In this document: piece by piece, positions 42,107 to 50,429 of the stretch | Numbering within the stretch: the stretch's first letter is position 1 | Layout of the letters: every line of letters begins with the position of its first letter | The notes under the pieces: generated by a model | The model's input: the letters and a program-made list of their open reading frames with translations, nothing else | Databases searched by the model: none | What the model was told of the DNA's origin: nothing | From: Beijerinckiaceae bacterium | GTDB taxonomy: Bacteria > Pseudomonadota > Alphaproteobacteria > Rhizobiales > Beijerinckiaceae | Assembly: GCA_027533425.1 (NCBI GenBank) | Contig: JAPZUD010000001.1 | Span: 124,001 to 188,000 of the forward strand | Direction: 5' to 3' | DNA: 64,000 nt | Made by a program: the position numbers and the translations under genes

Positions 42107-43543
42107 CTAAGTGTCAGATTTTTCAGGATTTTTTATAGGAGTTGCGAGGATGCGGATTTGCAAATCCCGAACCGGATTCGCAGAACGCGACAGCGCTGCG
42201 CTCAATGCGACAAGCACATAGACCGGCCACGTGAACCCCTGCGTCAGGAAGGTGCCGGACAGGCAGAACCCCGCCGCACCCGAGAGCAGGCCAAGCCCTG
42301 CCGCCCGCACCGGGGCTGTTTCCGGGCCGGGGGCGATGCGGGGCAGCGCCCGCAGCAGGCTCCGAACCGTGACGGCAATCATCGTGATAAAGACGATCAG
42401 GCCCGGCAGGCCCGTCTCGCCGAGCACGCCGAACCAGGTCGAGTGCACGGCGTGGTTCATGCCGTCCCAATGATCGGAATAGAAGAAGTAATTGGGCACG
42501 AAATTGTCGAGCCCCACGCCGGTCAGCGGCCTCCGGGTTGCCATCCGGATAGCCGCCTCCCAGGCATAGATCCGGCCCATCGCGCTTTCGTCGATGCCCT
42601 CTTCATGGGCGCCACCCGATGCGCGCGAGGAAATACCGGCCACGGCGAACAGGATCGCGAGGCCGATCAGTCCGGCCATGACAAGCAGCATCTTGTTCTT
42701 GACCATCCGCCACCCGACCGTGCCGAAGACAGCGACCATGCCCAGAAGCCCGCCACGGCTCTGCGTGGCGATGATCGCGGCAATGATCGTCAGCGAACCC
42801 ACCGCGCCGATCAGGCGGTCCAGCCGCCCCGTCGGCGAGACGGCAAGCCCAACCGCGAAGCTGAGCGGGAAGAGCAGCACGAGAGAGAGATCATTCGGAT
42901 CGCCCAGCACCGAGCCGATATCGCGCCCGATCGTGACGCGCGTCCCCTCGACCAGCCCGATCCCCTGGGCCTTGTTCTGCAGGGCCACGATCGCGACCGC
43001 CATGCCCGCCATGACCATCACGCGCATGAAGAGCAGGAAATCGCCCGGCTTGCGGACAAGCCACGCAATGGCCAGCGTCATGATGCCGATCTTCACATAG
43101 GTGGCGGTCCAATAGGCAATGGCGGTCGGCCGATCGGTGGCAAAGGGCACGCCGATCGTCACCAGCAGGAAGAAGGCGCCGAACCAGACCAGCTCGCGCG
43201 AGAGGAAGGGCTTGAGCGCCTTCGAGCCGAGGGCATGCCAGGCGATGACGCCAAGCGTCGGGATCGCCAGCAATTGCGGGATCCGCAGCGGCAGCAGCAC
43301 GGGAAAGACCTCGTGCAGCCGGAAGAAGGAGAACGCGACGAAGCCGAGGCAGAGCAGGAACGGATGGTTCATGCAGAACCGGATCGCAAAAGGCGCCAGC
43401 CCGACCGCCAGCGCCACCAGGGCCACGCCGAGCGGGAACCCGCTCGCCGTGCCGATGACAAAGACCAGCAGGCAGATGACCAGCGCGAAGACCGAGCTGT
43501 CCTGCCGTCCCTCGACCGGGATGCGATGCGAGACCGGGCGCAT
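42107..43543 (-). CDS. O-antigen ligase/polymerase-like membrane protein (Wzy-type)
   Basis: A 478-residue polytopic protein with about 12 hydrophobic segments. The large periplasmic loop typical of the O-antigen polymerase/ligase family is seen near residues 315-370, with RIYAWEAAIRMATRRPLTGVG and HAVHSTWFGVLGETGLPGLI (the H...G...E region). It probably polymerises or transfers lipid-linked repeat units at the outer face of the inner membrane. Start 43543 is separated by one base from the flippase stop; a longer frame begins at 43564. The last 20 codons carry AT-rich codons and contain the palindrome at 42154. Confidence 0.85.
   Translation of the reverse strand: MRPVSHRIPVEGRQDSSVFALVICLLVFVIGTASGFPLGVALVALAVGLAPFAIRFCMNHPFLLCLGFVAFSFFRLHEVFPVLLPLRIPQLLAIPTLGVIAWHALGSKALKPFLSRELVWFGAFFLLVTIGVPFATDRPTAIAYWTATYVKIGIMTLAIAWLVRKPGDFLLFMRVMVMAGMAVAIVALQNKAQGIGLVEGTRVTIGRDIGSVLGDPNDLSLVLLFPLSFAVGLAVSPTGRLDRLIGAVGSLTIIAAIIATQSRGGLLGMVAVFGTVGWRMVKNKMLLVMAGLIGLAILFAVAGISSRASGGAHEEGIDESAMGRIYAWEAAIRMATRRPLTGVGLDNFVPNYFFYSDHWDGMNHAVHSTWFGVLGETGLPGLIVFITMIAVTVRSLLRALPRIAPGPETAPVRAAGLGLLSGAAGFCLSGTFLTQGFTWPVYVLVALSAALSRSANPVRDLQIRILATPIKNPEKSDT
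42154..42167. promoter_or_regulatory. palindromic enhancer-like site GGATTTGCAAATCC inside the ligase gene
   Basis: A perfect 14-bp palindrome, 62 bp upstream of the glmS -24 element, within the last codons of the preceding gene. There it forces TTG and CAA codons, unusual for this GC-rich genome. GGATTCGCAG at 42174-42183 may be a second, imperfect copy. Confidence 0.5.
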
Positions 43544-43544
43544 C

Positions 43545-44945
43545 CTAGCCCTGCCCGGGAACAAGGGCCTGCCGGCCCTTTGGCGGCAGGAAGGCGCGGC
43601 CGAGAACGAGCAGGAGCATCGCGCCCGTCACGGCCGGCCAGGCCCAGCCGGCGTGCGGGCCGTCGGCCAGTGCCATCATGGCAACGAGTGTCGCGCCGAT
43701 CATGGCAATCCCGAGCGGCAGCGGATAGGGAATGCGTCCGCGCGCCTCGGTCTCGGCCCAGAACAGGACCAGCCGGCAGGTCTGCCCGGCGGCGGTGGCC
43801 ACGATGGCGCCGGCGAGCCCGAGGCGGGGGATCAGCAGCGCATAGAGCACGAGCGCGACCAGCGCGCCGGCGAGATTGACCGCGAGCACGCGCCATCCCG
43901 CGGCCCGCGCATAGGCCGGGCCATTCGAGAGCGACGCCAGTTCGTTGAGCAGGACCAGCAGGATGAGCCAGGGCAGATAGGCCAGCGCGCCATGATAGGC
44001 GATCGGGAAGAGGCCCAGCACGAAAAGCCGGGCCAGGCCGGTAACGGCCAAGGCGCCGAGGCAGAGCAGGGCCAGGCCCGCCAGCCAGAACCGGGCCGTT
44101 TCCGCGGGGCCATCGGGCCCGGCCAGCACCGCAAGACGGCGCGGATACCACCACAGGCCGAAAGGCTGGATGGCCAGCGCCAGCGCCATGGCCAGCTTCG
44201 CAGCCAGCGCATAATGGGCGAGGGCCGCCGGCGCCACGGCGCCCGCCAGGAACCAGCGATCCATCGCCCCGAGGGCAAACATGGCGAGTCCGCCGCCGAT
44301 GATTGGCCCGGCATAGCGCAGATGCGCGGGCAGAAGCGCCGGGTCGAGCCGGGGCAGCCCCCGGCCGGGCATCAGGCGCCAGAGCAGCAGGATGACCAGC
44401 GCATCGATGGCGGCATTCCCGATCAGCACGCCATCGACGCCGAACCCGGCATGGAGCCCGCCGATCAGCATCGCGGCTTGCGCGAGGGCGCGGCCGATGA
44501 CGAACGCCGTGAAGCGCAGCGGATGCCCCGTCAGCCGCCAATAGGCAAGGGGAAGTTCGATGAAGGCACCGAGACAGGCCGAGAGGAGCGCCAGCCGCAA
44601 CGCCGTTTCGCCCGGCATATTCGGCCAGCCCATGATCATGGGCACGAGCAGGACCTGGCACAGCAACGCCAGCGGCAGGCCGAGCCCTGCGGCAAGGCCG
44701 GCAAGGATCCGGGTCAGCCGGGCCTGGTCTTCCGCTCCGCCCTTGGCAAAGCGGAACAGCGTTTCGGCAATGGCGAGGCAGCCGATCAGGCCGATCGGCT
44801 CGATCAGGGCAGCGGCCATGTCGAGCCGGATGAAATCCTCCGGCGGCAGGGTCCGCGTCAGGAACGGCAGGGTAAACAGCACCAGCCCCTTCCCGAAGGC
44901 GACGCTGGCCGCATAGAGCAGGACGGCGGAGACCGGGCTTTTCAT
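43545..44945 (-). CDS. Wzx-like polysaccharide flippase (MOP family)
   Basis: A 466-residue protein with 12-14 predicted membrane helices. ATG 44945 overlaps the stop of the glycosyltransferase gene by ATGA. The opening AVLLYAASVAFGKGLVLFTL and LAIAETLFRFAKG resemble RfbX/Wzx transporters of the MOP superfamily. It moves undecaprenyl-linked repeat units to the periplasmic face. It lies between a GT and the polymerase gene, the expected Wzx/Wzy order. Confidence 0.83.
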   Translation of the reverse strand: MKSPVSAVLLYAASVAFGKGLVLFTLPFLTRTLPPEDFIRLDMAAALIEPIGLIGCLAIAETLFRFAKGGAEDQARLTRILAGLAAGLGLPLALLCQVLLVPMIMGWPNMPGETALRLALLSACLGAFIELPLAYWRLTGHPLRFTAFVIGRALAQAAMLIGGLHAGFGVDGVLIGNAAIDALVILLLWRLMPGRGLPRLDPALLPAHLRYAGPIIGGGLAMFALGAMDRWFLAGAVAPAALAHYALAAKLAMALALAIQPFGLWWYPRRLAVLAGPDGPAETARFWLAGLALLCLGALAVTGLARLFVLGLFPIAYHGALAYLPWLILLVLLNELASLSNGPAYARAAGWRVLAVNLAGALVALVLYALLIPRLGLAGAIVATAAGQTCRLVLFWAETEARGRIPYPLPLGIAMIGATLVAMMALADGPHAGWAWPAVTGAMLLLVLGRAFLPPKGRQALVPGQG

Positions 44946-46114
44946 GGCAGGTCCAGAGTCTCGAATGTGGCCGAGAGCCGGGCCGCGCATTGATCGAGCG
45001 AGAAGGCCCGCACCACATGCTGCCGCGCCGCTTCCAGCTGCGCGAGCCGCACAGCCTCCGGCAGGGCTCCGATCCGTGTGATGGCCAGGGCCAGCGCATC
45101 GACATCGCCCGGCGCGACCAGGGTTCCCATGTCCGGCAGGATCATTTCCTTGACGCCCATATAGGCGGTGGAGATGACCGGCAGGCCCATGGCCATGGCT
45201 TCCTTGACCACCAGCGGCCCGGTATCGCGCGCGCCGTCGGGCGCGGTCTTGAAAGGTGCGACAAGGGCGAGATAGTCCGGCCCGTTTCCGGCATACCAGC
45301 TCGCCGTCTGCGCACCGAGGAAGCGGATCGCCTCCGGCCCGCCACCCAGGCGGCTGGCCTCGGCCTCAAGAATCGGGCGGAGCGGCCCGTCACCGACAAG
45401 GTCGAGCCCGGGGCGTTGCCCGGCCGGCATCCGGCCCAAGGCGGCGAAGAGATCATCGAGCCCTTTCTGCGGCACAAGCCGGCCGATAAAGAGCAGCCGC
45501 CCGTTGGATTGCGCTTTCGGCCGGTAGGCATAGCGCTCCGGATCGATGCCACAGGGCACGATCCGGAGATTGCAACCCGGCTCCGTCCGGCGCAGATCCT
45601 CGGCGAGGTCGCCGCAGACCGCGATGACCCGGTCGGCCGCCGCGAGCTTCTCCGGCAGGTCCTCTGCCTCGGCATAGACATCATGGCCATGGCAGACGAA
45701 GGACACGCTGACCCCCGCCAGCCGCGCACCGAGAATGGCATGGGCCGCGCCGCCGCCGGCAAAATGGGCATGGACATGGTCGATCCGCTCGCGGCGCAGC
45801 CAGTTTGCGATGCGCCAGCCTTGGTAGACCAGCGAGGCGCGCGGCAACCGCGTCTGTCGGAAGGCAAAGCCAATCCCGCGTGCCAGGGCGCGGGCCGAGG
45901 GACGGAACGCCGCTTGCTGGCCGCGCGGCAGGTCGCGCAGGCAGGTCGATCGGTCCGCCAGCCCGACATCTTCCGGCTGGGCCATGCCCGCGCCGCGCCG
46001 CATGATCAGCGGCAGCACGGCATGCCCCTGCCGCTGCATCGCGCGGATCTCGTTTCCGACAAACGTTTCCGACAGCACGGGAAACTCGGCAAGGACATAG
46101 GCAAGGCGCTTCAT
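44942..46114 (-). CDS. GT4 family glycosyltransferase
   Basis: A 390-residue GT-B enzyme. ATG 46114 has GGAG 5 bp upstream. The N-terminus LAYVLAEFPVLSETFVGNEI is characteristic of the colanic-acid-type WcaL/EpsF group, with HVHAHFAGGGAAHA and HGHDVYAE. The C-terminal donor domain has LLFIGRLVPQKGLDDLFAAL and the EX7E-like TGPLVVKEAMAMGLPVISTA. It is probably a repeat-unit assembling transferase. It is first in a three-gene operon behind a consensus sigma-54 promoter. Confidence 0.87.
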   Translation of the reverse strand: MKRLAYVLAEFPVLSETFVGNEIRAMQRQGHAVLPLIMRRGAGMAQPEDVGLADRSTCLRDLPRGQQAAFRPSARALARGIGFAFRQTRLPRASLVYQGWRIANWLRRERIDHVHAHFAGGGAAHAILGARLAGVSVSFVCHGHDVYAEAEDLPEKLAAADRVIAVCGDLAEDLRRTEPGCNLRIVPCGIDPERYAYRPKAQSNGRLLFIGRLVPQKGLDDLFAALGRMPAGQRPGLDLVGDGPLRPILEAEASRLGGGPEAIRFLGAQTASWYAGNGPDYLALVAPFKTAPDGARDTGPLVVKEAMAMGLPVISTAYMGVKEMILPDMGTLVAPGDVDALALAITRIGALPEAVRLAQLEAARQHVVRAFSLDQCAARLSATFETLDLP

Positions 46115-46154
46115 GGCAACTCCGGACAGGCAAGGGCGGCTGGACCGCCGGTCT

Positions 46155-46170
46155 CGGCACGATTTCAGCA
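46155..46170 (+). promoter_or_regulatory. sigma-54-like promoter of the GT2-phosphatase unit
   Basis: CGGCAC (46155-46160), 5 bp, CAGCA (46166-46170), with GG-N10-GC kept. It is 50 bp upstream of ATG 46220. It overlaps the stronger divergent promoter at 46167-46182 by four bases. Confidence 0.45.
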
Positions 46171-46182
46171 AGGGAGATGCCA
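46167..46182 (-). promoter_or_regulatory. consensus sigma-54 promoter of the GT-flippase-polymerase operon
   Basis: On the minus strand TGGCAT, 5 bp, TTGCT, a full match to TGGCAY-N5-TTGCW. It is 53 bp upstream of ATG 46114. Confidence 0.75.
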
Positions 46183-46219
46183 TGCGGGCCGAGACCCGCC
46201 CCAAGCAGTGGAGTTTGTG

Positions 46220-47170
46220 ATGTCCCGCCCCCTTTTCGATGCGCGCGTCAGCGTCATCATGCCGAACCGCAACAACCTCGATACGCTCCCGGCCGCGATC
46301 CATTCGATCGGCCTGCAGCAGGTCGACGCCGTCGAGATCCTCGTCATCGATGACGGCTCCACCGACGGCTCCCGCGAATGGCTGTCGGCCATGGCCCGCG
46401 AGATGCCGCAGCTGCGGGTGCTGGAAACGGAATCCCTCGGTCCTGCCGGCGCAAGAAACGTCGGAATTTCAGAGGCTTCTGCCCCGATCATCGCCTTCCT
46501 CGATTCCGATGATCTCTGGCTGCGCGGCAAACTGCGCGTGCAGGTCGAGCATCTCGAGCGGAACCCGGCCATCGGCATGAGCTTCACCGATTACCGGCAT
46601 GTCGGCCCGGCGGGCGAGGATCGTGGCACCTGTTTCGACTATTGGCGCCCGGCCTTCCGGAACCAGCCGCCGACCCATTTCTTCGCGCTCGACGAGGCCG
46701 AGGCCCTGCTGCTCGGGCACAATCTTGTCGGCACCTCGACCGTCGCGGTTCGCAAATCGCTGTTGCAGAATGCAAATGGCTTCGCAACGGACCTCGCCTC
46801 GGCCGAGGACTGGGATCTCTGGCTTCGCCTGGCTGCGATGGCGCCGGTCGCGGCCAGCACGATGATCATGACCGATTATCTCATGCGGCCCGGCAGCTTG
46901 ACCTCGCGGCTGAATGACCGGCTCGCCGCCATCGAGACGATTGCCGGCCGCTACCGGACCCGGTCCGAGCGGCCGATCCGTCAGGCCCTGCGCAAGGTCG
47001 ATGCGCGCCTCGCCCGCGCCCGGGCCGAAATCGCCCGGAAGGATGCCCGGCATCTCACGGCGGCCATGGCGGAGCTGCGCGCCTGTTGTGCCGAGCCCTC
47101 GCGCCCGGGCCTCCGCGCGGCCGCGGCCGATCTCGTCCGTGGCTTGCAGCCCGCGCCGGCACAGATCTGA
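46220..47170 (+). CDS. GT2 family glycosyltransferase
   Basis: A 316-residue GT-A enzyme. ATG 46220 follows GGAG by 6 bp; the very long open frame upstream is antisense shadow. VSVIMPNRNNLDTLPAAIHS and ILVIDDGSTDGSREWL bind the nucleotide sugar, FLDSDDLWL is the DxD metal site, and SAEDWDLWLRLA holds the catalytic ED. It is followed after 14 bp by the SpoIIE-type gene. Within codons 177-190 it contains three TTCGCAA/TTGCA-like sites (46749-46788) with unusual codons such as GCA, AAT and TTG. Confidence 0.85.
   Translation: MSRPLFDARVSVIMPNRNNLDTLPAAIHSIGLQQVDAVEILVIDDGSTDGSREWLSAMAREMPQLRVLETESLGPAGARNVGISEASAPIIAFLDSDDLWLRGKLRVQVEHLERNPAIGMSFTDYRHVGPAGEDRGTCFDYWRPAFRNQPPTHFFALDEAEALLLGHNLVGTSTVAVRKSLLQNANGFATDLASAEDWDLWLRLAAMAPVAASTMIMTDYLMRPGSLTSRLNDRLAAIETIAGRYRTRSERPIRQALRKVDARLARARAEIARKDARHLTAAMAELRACCAEPSRPGLRAAAADLVRGLQPAPAQI
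46749..46788. promoter_or_regulatory. intragenic TTCGCAAAT/TTGCA sites
   Basis: TTCGCAAATC (46749-46758), TTGCAGAATGCAAAT (46763-46777) and TTCGCAAC (46781-46788) lie inside the GT2 gene, about 570-600 bp upstream of the minus-strand sigma-54 promoter at 46167. They match the sites seen near the other exopolysaccharide promoters, but the distance is long and coincidence is possible. Confidence 0.3.
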
Positions 47171-47184
47171 CATCCGGGGCGACC

Positions 47185-48690
47185 ATGATCCTGTTCGAGG
47201 CTTCCATCCCGCCCGACCTCCTGGCCCTGAGTGCCCTGCGCAAGGACCTCTCGGCCCGGCTGGACACGCTCTGCCCGGCCGATCCCGTCCGGCAGGCGAT
47301 CCTGCTGACCCTGTCCGAAATCGGCGCCAACACCATCCTTCATGCCGATCCGGCTCCGGAAACGGTGACAGTCCGTCTCAGCCTGCAGGGCGCCTCGCTG
47401 TCGATCGAGATCGAGGATGATGGCGGCGGCTTTCATGATTTCGACGGTGCCTGTGCGCGCTCGATCGTGAAGCAGGATCATCTCTTCGCGGAAAGCGGTC
47501 GCGGCCTCGCCATCATCCAGTCGATGGTCGACGGCCTCTCCTATGTGCCTGGCGCGCCTAACCGCCTCCGGGCGACCAAGCGCCTGGCCGGAGAGCGGCC
47601 GACACTGCTCATCGTCGAGGACAGCCCGATCCTGCTGGAAACCTATGCCGCCATGCTCAGCGGCAGCTACGACATCCTCCGCGCGCCGGGTTTCGATGCG
47701 GCGATCGGCATCGCCGGCAGCCATGCCATCGACGGGATCGTGACCGATCTCCATCTCGAGGGCCATGATGGCAGCGCCCTGATCGACGCGCTCGAATGGA
47801 AGGCGGATCGTCCGCCCGTGCCCGTGCTCGTCCTGACGGGCGAACGTGATCCGGACCGGCTTCGCGCGGTCTTCAATGCCGGCGTCGAGCAGGTTCTGAG
47901 CAAGCCGGTCAGCCCGGATGCGCTCCGCAATGCCGTGGCGGCGATGCTGACGCGCAATGCCCGCAACAATGCCCGCATGTTCCGCTTCTTCAGTGCCACC
48001 ATCGACCGCGAGGGCCAGGATGACCTGCCGGCCCGGATCGGGCCGGTCCTCGCCCAGTCCCGCCATGCCCGGGCCGGCTTCGGCCGGGGCGATTTCCTCT
48101 GCCTGTTCCGCCGTCCGGGCGGGCACCGGCTGGTCCTCGCGGATGTGATGGGCCATGGCCTTGCCGCGCAGCTCGCCGCGATGCGGTTCCGCGCCGCCAT
48201 GGCCGGCGTCCATGGCGCGATGCCGCACGTGCCCTGCCATCTCTTCCTTTCGGCCCTCTCGCGCGCCATGGCGAAGGACCTTCTCCTTCCGGAGGCGTTT
48301 TTCTCGCTCGTCGTGGCGGATATCGACGAGGACGGTCTGATCTCCCTTTCCGCCGCCGGCCATCCCCGGCCCTTCGTCAGCGATGCCCATGGCATCACGA
48401 TGGTGGAGGTGGATGGCCCGTTCCTCGGCCTGTTCGAGGAGGTCGAGTACCCGATGCTCCAGCTGCGGCTCAACCCGGGCCAGCGCCTCTACCTGCCGAC
48501 GGACGGGCTGGATGCCCGCTCCGAACAGGTCGGACGCGAGCTGCCGGACTGGCTTGCCGGGGCGGTGCTTGGCCAGCGCGAGGCGCCCTTCGCCGAAGCC
48601 GGCGACAGCCTGGATGCGGAGATCCGCGCGACCCTGTCCCGCGCGCCGGAAGATGACTGGACGCTGGTGATGCTGGAGCCGGCAGCCTGA
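47185..48690 (+). CDS. HATPase-receiver-SpoIIE (PP2C) partner-switch regulator
   Basis: A 501-residue cytoplasmic protein with three domains. The first is an RsbW-like HATPase (about 1-135, with LSEIGANTILHA and DDGGGFHDF). The second is a receiver domain (about 137-255) with phospho-acceptor D188 in VTDLHLEGHDG. The third is a SpoIIE/PP2C phosphatase (about 300-500, with ADVMGHGLAAQLAAM and SAAGHPRP). Such proteins phosphorylate and dephosphorylate a STAS antagonist. The STAS gene at 52887-53174 in the same locus is the probable substrate. Kinase and phosphatase in one chain with a receiver between them would let a phosphorelay tilt the switch. Confidence 0.85.
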   Translation: MILFEASIPPDLLALSALRKDLSARLDTLCPADPVRQAILLTLSEIGANTILHADPAPETVTVRLSLQGASLSIEIEDDGGGFHDFDGACARSIVKQDHLFAESGRGLAIIQSMVDGLSYVPGAPNRLRATKRLAGERPTLLIVEDSPILLETYAAMLSGSYDILRAPGFDAAIGIAGSHAIDGIVTDLHLEGHDGSALIDALEWKADRPPVPVLVLTGERDPDRLRAVFNAGVEQVLSKPVSPDALRNAVAAMLTRNARNNARMFRFFSATIDREGQDDLPARIGPVLAQSRHARAGFGRGDFLCLFRRPGGHRLVLADVMGHGLAAQLAAMRFRAAMAGVHGAMPHVPCHLFLSALSRAMAKDLLLPEAFFSLVVADIDEDGLISLSAAGHPRPFVSDAHGITMVEVDGPFLGLFEEVEYPMLQLRLNPGQRLYLPTDGLDARSEQVGRELPDWLAGAVLGQREAPFAEAGDSLDAEIRATLSRAPEDDWTLVMLEPAA

Positions 48691-48694
48691 ACGA

Positions 48695-49717
48695 TCAGGC
48701 GCCGGCGCGGCGATAGGCGTCGATGACGCGGCCAAGGCCGCGCTCCAGCCCGAATTGCGCCTTTCCGTGGCGATACGCGCTTTCACGCAGGGCGTCGCGC
48801 CCGGAGGCCGGAAGGGCAAGCCATTGCCGCGTTGCGCCGGCAAGCCCATCGATGATCCGGTCTTCCGGGCCCGTCTCGACCAGCCAGCCTGCATCCCCGC
48901 CGCCAATCACGCTGGCCATGGCGCCGACCGGCGTCGCGATCACCGGAATGCCCTGGGCCAGTGCTTCCAAAGCTGCCATGGGCAGGCCTTCAGCCCGGGA
49001 GGGGATCACCAGAAGGTCCAGTCCGGGCCAGATCGCGCCCGGATCGCGTACCATGCCGTGCCAGATCACGCTGGATCCGGCCCGGGCGGCAAGCTCGGCC
49101 CGCATCGGGCCATCCCCGAAGACATGGAAGGAGGCTTCACCCCGGAGACGTACCGCCAGCGCGATGAAGCGATCCGGGGCTTTTTCGGACGAGAGGCGGC
49201 CGACAAAGCCGATCTGCGGCTGGCGCCGTTTGGACAGGCCGAGCGGCGGGAAACGCAGGAAATTCGGGACAATCGCCGTGCGGAAGGGCAGGCGTTCGGC
49301 AATGGCCGCCGAGACAGACAATCCCTCCGCCATCCAGCCCGTCCAGGCATCGAGCGCTTGGTAGAGACTGACAGGAAACGGGCCGGTCTCGCCGGCATGA
49401 TAGGTCGAGACCACGGGAATGCGGCAGATCCTTGCAGCCAGCCGGCCGAGAATTCCCGCCTTGTAGCCATGGCTGTGCAACAGCAGGGGCTCTCGTTGCC
49501 GCAGGAGCTTCAGCAGACGGTCGATTCGCCCGCCGAGCACGCTGAAGGGCAGGCCCGCAGCGCGGAGCCGATCCTCGAAAGCATTGCCGGGATAATGTCG
49601 CCAGAACACGATTTCCGCCGGAAAGCCGGCCTCGGGCAGCGCCTCGGCGAGGGTCGCGACATGGGATTCGATGCCGCCGGGGCCGGAACTGTCGAGGAAA
49701 AGCAGGATGCGTGTCAT
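48695..49717 (-). CDS. GT4 family glycosyltransferase
   Basis: A 340-residue GT-B enzyme. ATG 49717 is one base after the previous stop. SSGPGGIESHVATLAEALPE is the N-terminal acceptor motif of GT4 enzymes. HSHGYKAGILGRLAA, the donor site GFVGRLSSEKAPDRFIALAV and the EX7E motif PSRAEGLPMAALEALAQGIP are present. It is last in the five-gene operon that begins with the STAS gene, and convergent with the SpoIIE gene (4-bp gap). Confidence 0.87.
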   Translation of the reverse strand: MTRILLFLDSSGPGGIESHVATLAEALPEAGFPAEIVFWRHYPGNAFEDRLRAAGLPFSVLGGRIDRLLKLLRQREPLLLHSHGYKAGILGRLAARICRIPVVSTYHAGETGPFPVSLYQALDAWTGWMAEGLSVSAAIAERLPFRTAIVPNFLRFPPLGLSKRRQPQIGFVGRLSSEKAPDRFIALAVRLRGEASFHVFGDGPMRAELAARAGSSVIWHGMVRDPGAIWPGLDLLVIPSRAEGLPMAALEALAQGIPVIATPVGAMASVIGGGDAGWLVETGPEDRIIDGLAGATRQWLALPASGRDALRESAYRHGKAQFGLERGLGRVIDAYRRAGA

Positions 49718-49718
49718 G

Positions 49719-50429
49719 TCAGGCCGGGAGGTTGAAAAGCGGGAGGGACTCGGCCCATCGGGCCAGCCGGTCAGCCCAGCGTGGATGGAACCGTCGGAAC
49801 CGCCGGACCTCGCGGGCGATTTCCGAGCCAAGGCTGGGGGCGATCGTGTCGTTGATCACGAAACCGGCCAGGGGGGCGCGGCATTCGGCCAGAAGCGCCA
49901 ACGCGGCATCCCGCTCGTGGCCGAAGGTCCGGTTGGCCTTGCCGATCACCAGCGTCGCCCCGGAAATCGCGGCGATGGTCATCGCCTCGATCGCCGCGCC
50001 GGACCCGATCCGCGCCGGAGCGCAATCGACGATTACGGCGTCATAGGCCGCGAGCTCCGTCTCGAACAGGATCCGCAGCCGCGCCGGATCGTTGAAGCGT
50101 CCGGCATCATCCGGGTGGATGGCGATCCAGAGCCGGTCCGGCCCGTCGGCCTCATGCGAGACAAGGGCGGGGCCGGTGCCATCGCCGGGGGCCCAGCGGC
50201 CCGGGGTCGTGCGCGGATCCGGCGGCAGCGAGGCATCGACCAGCAGCACATTCAGGCCCGTCTCGTGCAGCCGCCGCGCGAACAGGGCCGCGATCAGCGA
50301 ATTGCCGGCATTGGCATGCGGCGCGGTGAGGGCAATCACGCGCGCGCCCTGCGTGAAGGTGGCATGACGCATCCGCTCGAGCAGCGTGTGCAGATGGGCG
50401 GCAAGGCCGCCGGAAGTGGACTGGCCCAT
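49719..50429 (-). CDS. degenerate BY-kinase/ParA-like P-loop protein of the export operon
   Basis: A 236-residue protein whose ATG 50429 overlaps the previous stop (TGATG). It has the layout of the CpsD/Wzc kinase domain: VIALTAPHANAGNSLIAALF at the Walker A site, NVLLVDASLPPD at Walker A' and YDAVIVDCAPARIGSGA at Walker B. The Walker A lysine is asparagine (N43, codon AAT), and no C-terminal tyrosine cluster is seen. It is probably a non-phosphorylating scaffold or a regulator that binds nucleotide weakly. It would partner the kinase-less Wzz protein at 35964. The length is normal for a separate BY-kinase. Confidence 0.75.
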   Translation of the reverse strand: MGQSTSGGLAAHLHTLLERMRHATFTQGARVIALTAPHANAGNSLIAALFARRLHETGLNVLLVDASLPPDPRTTPGRWAPGDGTGPALVSHEADGPDRLWIAIHPDDAGRFNDPARLRILFETELAAYDAVIVDCAPARIGSGAAIEAMTIAAISGATLVIGKANRTFGHERDAALALLAECRAPLAGFVINDTIAPSLGSEIAREVRRFRRFHPRWADRLARWAESLPLFNLPA

